Source of the DNA: Prosopocoilus inquinatus
Taxonomy: Eukaryota > Arthropoda > Insecta > Coleoptera > Lucanidae
Assembly (NCBI GenBank): GCA_036172665.1
Contig: CM069875.1
Location: 10,124,001 to 10,188,000 of the forward strand
Length of the DNA: 64,000 nucleotides
Reading direction: 5' to 3'
Shown here: positions 58,741 to 64,000 of the stretch, one piece after another
Position numbering within the stretch: the first letter of the stretch is position 1
Layout: each line of letters opens with the position of its first letter
Made by a program: the position numbers and the translations under genes
The notes under the pieces: generated by a model
The model's input: only the letters and a program-made list of their open reading frames with translations
Told to the model about the DNA's origin: nothing
The model's database searches: none

Positions 58741-60131
58741 AGAAGAAATCCGATACACGCGGTTCCAACCGGAAGCCAAGAATTGAGCGATAAAATTTTT
58801 GATTATTTTAGATGTTATAGAAAAAAATATATATCTTAGTAATATTGAACTATAGCTTAAAATCACGGACTCTAAAGCCTCGTTTTTACGGTGAGAGTTT
58901 CTGTGATAGTTACTGTCGTGAAAATAATTACAACTATCACTACCGCCGACTAGATAGTTGACAGTAGCTATTGCGATAGTGCGATTTTTCTAAAAACACT
59001 TATTTTCACGATGAAGCTTCTACAAATAGTTGCTGTCAGGAAGGCAACCGTCGCACAATGGGGCATTAGAAGTAAATCGTGCTAAAATTACTTTTCATCA
59101 ATTGTATAGTTTGTTAACATAACATTTGTTGTCGCATACTTAATATTACTATTTATGTATTTAAAAAGATATAATTTAAGCCAATACAAATTTGTTTTCT
59201 ATGATTTTTAGCTCCGTAAAAAGCTGTAAAATGTCAAGGTATTAAATGACACTTTTTAATCTGTTTTGTTACCTTTAAAATATCATTTTTTTCTTCATTT
59301 CAGTTGTTTTCTAAATACTTACATCTAGTAGAGTATAGGAATGGTAAGTTGAAATTTATTTCATTTGTGTTTCAAGTATGAGTCTTTATATTGAGGGTTC
59401 TTCTCTGCATGTAGATCAATAAACATATAGACTTTTGGTTATTGTCGGCATTTGCCGGTACCTTGAATTTTATGTTTACATAAGAAGTACTCCTAAATGT
59501 TTAAGAATTGTTTCACTTATTACTTAGCTGCACTTTGTTGCACCTTTTGTTGTTTTCATGTATTTAAATTCTTGTATTTAAATTCTGGTGGTTCAGGTAA
59601 ATCCATAAAACTTTTACATTTAACAATTTATAACACATTTAATAATAAAGTATATACATAGATACTGTTTATAATAAAAACAAAAACCCGGTAGAAATTT
59701 TTGTAATTTTTAAAGCAAATACGAACTACTCACGACAAATTCATTTAATTTGCCGGCTTAGTTCATGAGCATTAACCGCACGTTCCCGTCCCTAATTAGA
59801 TATCAATTTAGCCAAGGTTGTGGTTGTTGAATAACGCAATAAAAAACTGCGCTTTATACCTACCTAGTGCGACTAAATTTAGACCGGCCGGTAGCTTGTA
59901 TTTTTAGTAACCATAATCGATTGCAGAAGCTTCTTTAGTATTAATTTTGTGTCCCGGTAAGCTAAACCACTGATTAAAGTCTGCAAGTTGAAATTTCTGT
60001 ACTACAATCATTAGTCATTACATTACATTACACATTGGGAACACCTATTTTACGGTACGGGTTGAAGAACTATTTAAGGGTACTTTCACGTTGCTGATAC
60101 TAGCTTTGCTGAATTGGTTGTAGTTTATGAG
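58741..60131. other. Intergenic DNA, possible small MITE
   Basis: 58873-59060 contains gtgatagttactgtcgtgaa repeated in varied and inverted forms, probably a small decayed element. The remainder shows nothing. Confidence 0.35.
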
Positions 60132-60850
60132 ATATATCTACCACCTCTGTGAAGTTGGCACCTCATTTTTCTAAAAAGTGATTTTTTATAGGAGTTCTGA
60201 TAGCACCCCAAAGAGTTCTGGAGTTCTATGTCAAAATTAAAAAGAGTTCTAGCGGATTAAACATAAAAAAATGACTTAAAATTTGGGGTGCTAAGTTCAC
60301 AAAATGGGATTTGAAAATTGGCTATAAAATGTTAATTGTTAGAAATAATTAATTTCATCATTAAGACTTTCTTTAGAACTATTGAGGTGCTATCCAGAAC
60401 TCTAAAGAGAATCTCGAAATTTTGAAATTACTATATCCCCCTTATTCTACAAAAGATCAGAACACGAAGAAACATTTTATTTTTGGTGTAGAGACCTATA
60501 AATGCAAAATAATTATTAGTTTAAGTACCATACTATTCTTAAAAGAAAAGAACCTTAAAAATTTCGAGATTCTCTTTAGAATTCTGGATAGCACCTCAAT
60601 AGTTCTAAAGAAAGTCTTAATGATGAAATTAATTATTACCAACAATTAACATTTTATAGCCAATTTTCAAATCCCTTTTTGTGAACTTAGCACCCCAAAT
60701 TTTAAAAGTCATTTTTTTATGTTTAATCCGCTAGAACTCTTTTTAATTTTGACATAGTACTCCAGAACTCTTTGGGGTGCTATCAGAACTCCTATAAAAA
60801 ATCTCTCTTTTTAGAAAAATGAGGTGCCAACTCACAGAGGCATATCTACC
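60132..60850. mobile_element. Foldback MITE with about 280-bp arms
   Basis: The arms 60146-60421 and 60557-60836 are near-perfect complements, including aactttgggg-type blocks: gatagcaccccaaagagttc against its complement near 60765-60785, and tcattaagactttctttaga near 60357 against its complement near 60600-60620. Ends read ctctgtgaagttggcacctc. The 135-bp centre contains a 75-codon open frame of no significance. Confidence 0.75.
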
Positions 60851-60978
60851 TACTGCCACTGATGAAAGGTCATATTAAATAAGCATACATCTTTATTCTT
60901 TCATTATGAATTTCATTTAAAACACTTTACTTTCAAAAGCAATCACCTAAATCTGTATGTTAAATCTACATACATTAA

Positions 60979-61217
60979 CAGCCGTTTGCACCATGTCTAG
61001 TTAAAAATTAAACCAGGTTTAACAGTAATTTCAGTTTGCACCGCGGCTTAAACCGTAGTTAAAAACTCGCCAAACCAACTCAACGTTAAACCATCACGGA
61101 AGAGGGATTAAATTGAGTTGGTTTAGCCAGTTTCTAACTACGGTTTAAGCCGCGGTGCAAACTGAAATTACTGTTAAACCTGGTTTAATTTTTAACTAGA
61201 CATGGTGCCAACGGCTA
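60979..61217. mobile_element. Near-perfect hairpin MITE
   Basis: Arms of about 108 bp (60981-61088 and 61109-61216) face each other: gccgtttgcaccatgtctag against its complement near 61197-61215, and cagtttgcaccgcggcttaa against its complement near 61150. Only a few mismatches are seen. The loop is about 25 bp. No coding capacity. High arm identity means recent insertion or repeated homogenisation. Confidence 0.78.
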
Positions 61218-61840
61218 TAAGAGAGGTTTTTTCGGTATGATTTTCTGTTATATAGTGAGTTGATAAAATAAGGAATAAATTCATTATTTCCTTAATATTC
61301 GATGTACACGAAAAATGTTGGTATAGGTCAATTTTGTTCCAAATCTGATGGTCCAGGTAAAATTTTGATTTTGTTTGTCACTTGTCATTAGCACGCCATT
61401 GATCTTTTTGTTTGTTAATGGAATGACCACATTTTATTCATTTCATTTGAATGCTCATGATTTACTCGTTTAAACAATATACTATTTTTAGCAAAATTGT
61501 TTTTTAACCTTTAAGGAACACTGTGAAAATTGCAGAGAATGCTCAACGTTTAACTACCGGTTGATGGGTTCGTCAGGAATGATGAAAAATGGTCAAAATA
61601 ACAATGATCACTTAGGATACTATGGAATACGTTAAACTAAACATGTAAATGGCATTCGAAAAGCGAAAATGTTGACAAAAATTAAGTCACTTTAAACTGT
61701 AATCAATCAAAATTTGAAGAAAAATAAGGAAACTAGTCAATATGAAGAAAGAATAAAATCGGAGTATCTCTTAAAAATTGAGTAGAGACTTCGTAGACCT
61801 CATCCTTGCTTTAACTACTCTATAACCTAACAACAAAAAT
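61218..61840. other. Intergenic DNA with decayed HHR motif
   Basis: At 61540-61584, the minus-strand order CAUUC, CUGACGA, degenerate stem II, UAAA (for GAAA), CGUUGAG is recognisable as family 2, with the G of box 2 lost. It is predicted to be inactive. The rest shows nothing. Confidence 0.45.
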
Positions 61841-62035
61841 CCACATTTACGTCATAATCAAATTTGGTTTCAAAAAGATGGAATGCCTTCTCATCACTCA
61901 AAAAATTTTACTGAATATTTAGACATAATCTTTCCTGAGAATGTAGGATGTAGATATAGAAATATTGAAAGGCCACCTAAATCACCAGGTATACAGGTGT
62001 CAATAAAAAAAAACCTGTACACCGTTTAGCAGGTG
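61841..62035 (+). pseudogene. Tc1/mariner-type transposase fragment
   Basis: Translated in frame: IWFQKDGMPSHHSKNFTEYL then DIIFPENVGCRYRNIERPPKSPG. This matches the block around the second catalytic aspartate of DUF4817-type mariner transposases (WFQxDGAPAHxxxxVxxYLxxxFP...RSPDL). Then an internal deletion joins it to KKNLYTV, like the family's LKxxVYxT segment, followed by a stop. N-terminal domains are missing. It is a relic of a relative of the intact gene at 50109, not the same family copy. Confidence 0.65.
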
Positions 62036-63571
62036 ATGAAAAAAATTCTAATAAACCCAGGTCCAATACTCAATACAGAATTTTTATTTTTTACTTAAAA
62101 TTCGATAAATTAAATAAAAAGCTGAATTGTTAACTAAGCTTATAAAGCTATATATAGCGTTTGTGGCCTGTGAAAAGTAAAGAATATACCGAATGTAACA
62201 AAAAAATCTGCGTACACTAGTAAAAAAATTGGAAGATATAAGGTTCTTTTTTTCGCTTAAAAGTTTTAATCGTGTTTCGAATAGTTCGGACTTGAATTTC
62301 GAACACCTGACTTGAATTTTTGATTCACAGTTCATTTGTAAATAACCATAATTCAATCAAAACAAGTTTTAAAAATAGAGAAATTCAAAGAAAGTCTGTT
62401 TTTTAATCAAAACACGTTTCGATCACGATTTTGTGAGCGAAAGAAAGCACCTATTCCTTAACCATCGTGATCTACACCTTTGAATTTCCTTTTTTCTTAA
62501 CACAAATGCACGCCACTGTTATAAGATAAATGTTTTTCGAAACCCGAAAACGAAGTTTGTATGCGCTATTAGAAAGTACGGGTTTTACTTAAGATTACTA
62601 AACTGTGCAGTTTTCCCTCTGTGTGAGTGTCCCTCTTTATGTTGACAAAAGTACGTTCCTCATATTTTACATGTATGTAAATTTTTTGTTCTTTGAGGCA
62701 TACAAAAACAGTTGGCAACTGAACCTTTCTGCGAATAAAAATGAAAAAAAGAATCCATTACGTGTCTGCGTTATTAAATTTAAATTCACTCGTACTTCAG
62801 AAACAGACCACAGTTACTTTAGAACAGCAGCTATTCTAATAAACTTTTTTTTTATCGAATTACAGTATTCAAGATTTGTGACGCAACTTCTTAAAAACAG
62901 AACACACAAGCAAGTTTAATGTAAATGTGCGGCTGCTCCAAAGTACTCAGAAACTTTGCGAAGTTTTAAAGTAGATTCCCAACATCACTTTAAAATATAT
63001 CAAACAGAAGGATTTTTCAAAAGCGTTGAAGTTTTCCGTCTATACAAATTTTTCGAGTTCTATATGGTTTTTAAGAGTTCATTTAATTAATTTCAAACTT
63101 GTATCGAAGAACTTATAATGTTGGTATTTTTTGTAAGTAAAAATCATGGCTAATTTCAACAAAGAATAATAAGACAACATACAAACCAGTCGACTCTTGC
63201 TAACCGCTAATAATTCGAAATTGAAATCTTTATCCCCAGGATGGCGAACAAAAGCATGAGAACAAAACAAATTTGATAAACAAACCGTACATAAATCACA
63301 TTTGTCATTTTCTTTAACCGCACCCCTTATGAGAAACCGCCGTTAATTCTAAATTGTTTAATTTGTGTATACTATGGACGCGTTTAGGCAGATTTCCCAC
63401 CGAAGCAATGGACAATAAGCAGTAACCGACAACAGCGAACAAACAACAAGCAACATCAAATCTTTTATACAATCACAACGAAGCAATAAAGCACAACATG
63501 TGGGTTGGTCGCATATCAGCATATCACACGCTATTCGGACGAAAATTAGAGCGATTTGACGCAAGTCAGCA
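62036..63571. other. Intergenic DNA without supported features
   Basis: Open frames at 62084-62356 (minus) and 62605-62919 have random composition. No gene was seen. Confidence 0.4.
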
Positions 63572-63799
63572 AGAGTACGGACACACAGGCTAGCGATTTC
63601 TCTCTCGCAATAAATCGCGAGCAACGCAGAGACAAAAAAGTATTTCAAATACGTTACAACAAATTAAAGCGGCCGCACTCGTACAGAGTAGCGATGTCTC
63701 GCTGATGTTTTGTTGTAACGTGCTTGAAATATTTTTTTACGCTCTGTCGTTCGCGATTTATCGCGACCGAAAAATCGTTTGCCAGTGTAGTCGTACCCT
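63572..63799. mobile_element. Foldback MITE with agagtacggacacacaggc ends
   Basis: The left end agagtacggacacacaggct and the right end complement agggtacgactacactggca are imperfect inverted repeats. Arms continue with gcaataaatcgcgagcaacg against its complement near 63750-63768, and acgttacaacaaa against its complement near 63708-63722. The centre is GC-rich (gcggccgcac). Confidence 0.7.
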
Positions 63800-64000
63800 A
63801 AAGCTAGCTTTCCACGAGGCAATTAATTGCAGCGAGCATTTTCTGTAAGCGATCGCAGCTTTCTATAGCATAATATAATAATTTCAATATTGTCACGATA
63901 AGGATTTAATTTTTAGCCTAAAATTAATAATTATAAAATGTAAAAGAGTCGCGACGAAATATTTCCGCGAGGAATAAAGTAGAACAATTAAGACAGCAAT
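63800..64000. other. Window end, no feature
   Basis: No gene or repeat was seen. Confidence 0.5.

Overview
The window looks like intergenic, repeat-dominated chromosomal DNA from an arthropod, most likely an insect. It is AT-rich throughout, has no bacterial-style gene packing, and no host gene can be followed across it. It is built from nested mobile elements: Tc1/mariner-type DNA transposons with TA target duplications, hAT-like and foldback elements, one solo LTR, tRNA-derived SINE pieces and two families of hammerhead-ribozyme (HHR) elements. The only confidently intact protein gene is a transposase at 50109-51164. Two short coding-like stretches (925-1079 and 22132-22401) could be host exons or decayed genes but were not identified.

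The most notable content is the self-cleaving RNA. At 1637-2812 there is a tandem array of an exactly 312-bp unit, in head-to-head orientation and flanked by a 10-13 bp direct repeat. Each complete unit carries a type I hammerhead with full core, 5-bp stem II, 3-bp stem III and a two-part stem I. The layout matches the animal 'retrozyme' type of non-autonomous retroelement, which spreads as small circular RNA and is thought to use Penelope-like machinery. Diverged relatives lie at 8440-8585, 47080-47230 and 54472-54632. A second, different hammerhead family forms foldback cassettes at 3811, 4756, 5773, 6383, 13060 and 30491, with a collapsed remnant at 8045. The best copy is 30515-30610 on the minus strand. 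No reverse transcriptase is present in the window, so mobilisation would have to be in trans.

Layout: 1-5 kb, possible exon, ribozyme array and ribozyme cassettes; 5.3-7.4 kb, a non-autonomous hAT element with ribozyme cassettes and a MITE inside it; 10.6-11.6 kb, two adjacent MITEs; 13.0-15.3 kb, ribozyme cassette and a foldback element nested in another element; 16.4-16.7 kb, a GC-rich structured duplication; 18-20 kb, MITE, transposase relic and GC-rich hairpin; 20.7 kb, SINE; 22.6-26.7 kb, MITEs and a second copy of the long foldback element; 31.5-35.0 kb, a composite with ends like plant Stowaway/mariner elements; 42.0-42.5 kb, a solo LTR inside a local duplication; 45-47 kb, MITE and ribozyme fragments; 49.7-53.2 kb, the intact transposon abutting a 1.7-kb foldback; 54.5-64 kb, ribozyme fragment, several foldback MITEs and a second transposase relic.

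There is no evidence that the genes here work together as a pathway. The relationships are those of elements inserting into each other and non-autonomous elements depending on absent or trans-acting enzymes. All structures were folded and aligned by eye; no search or folding program was run.
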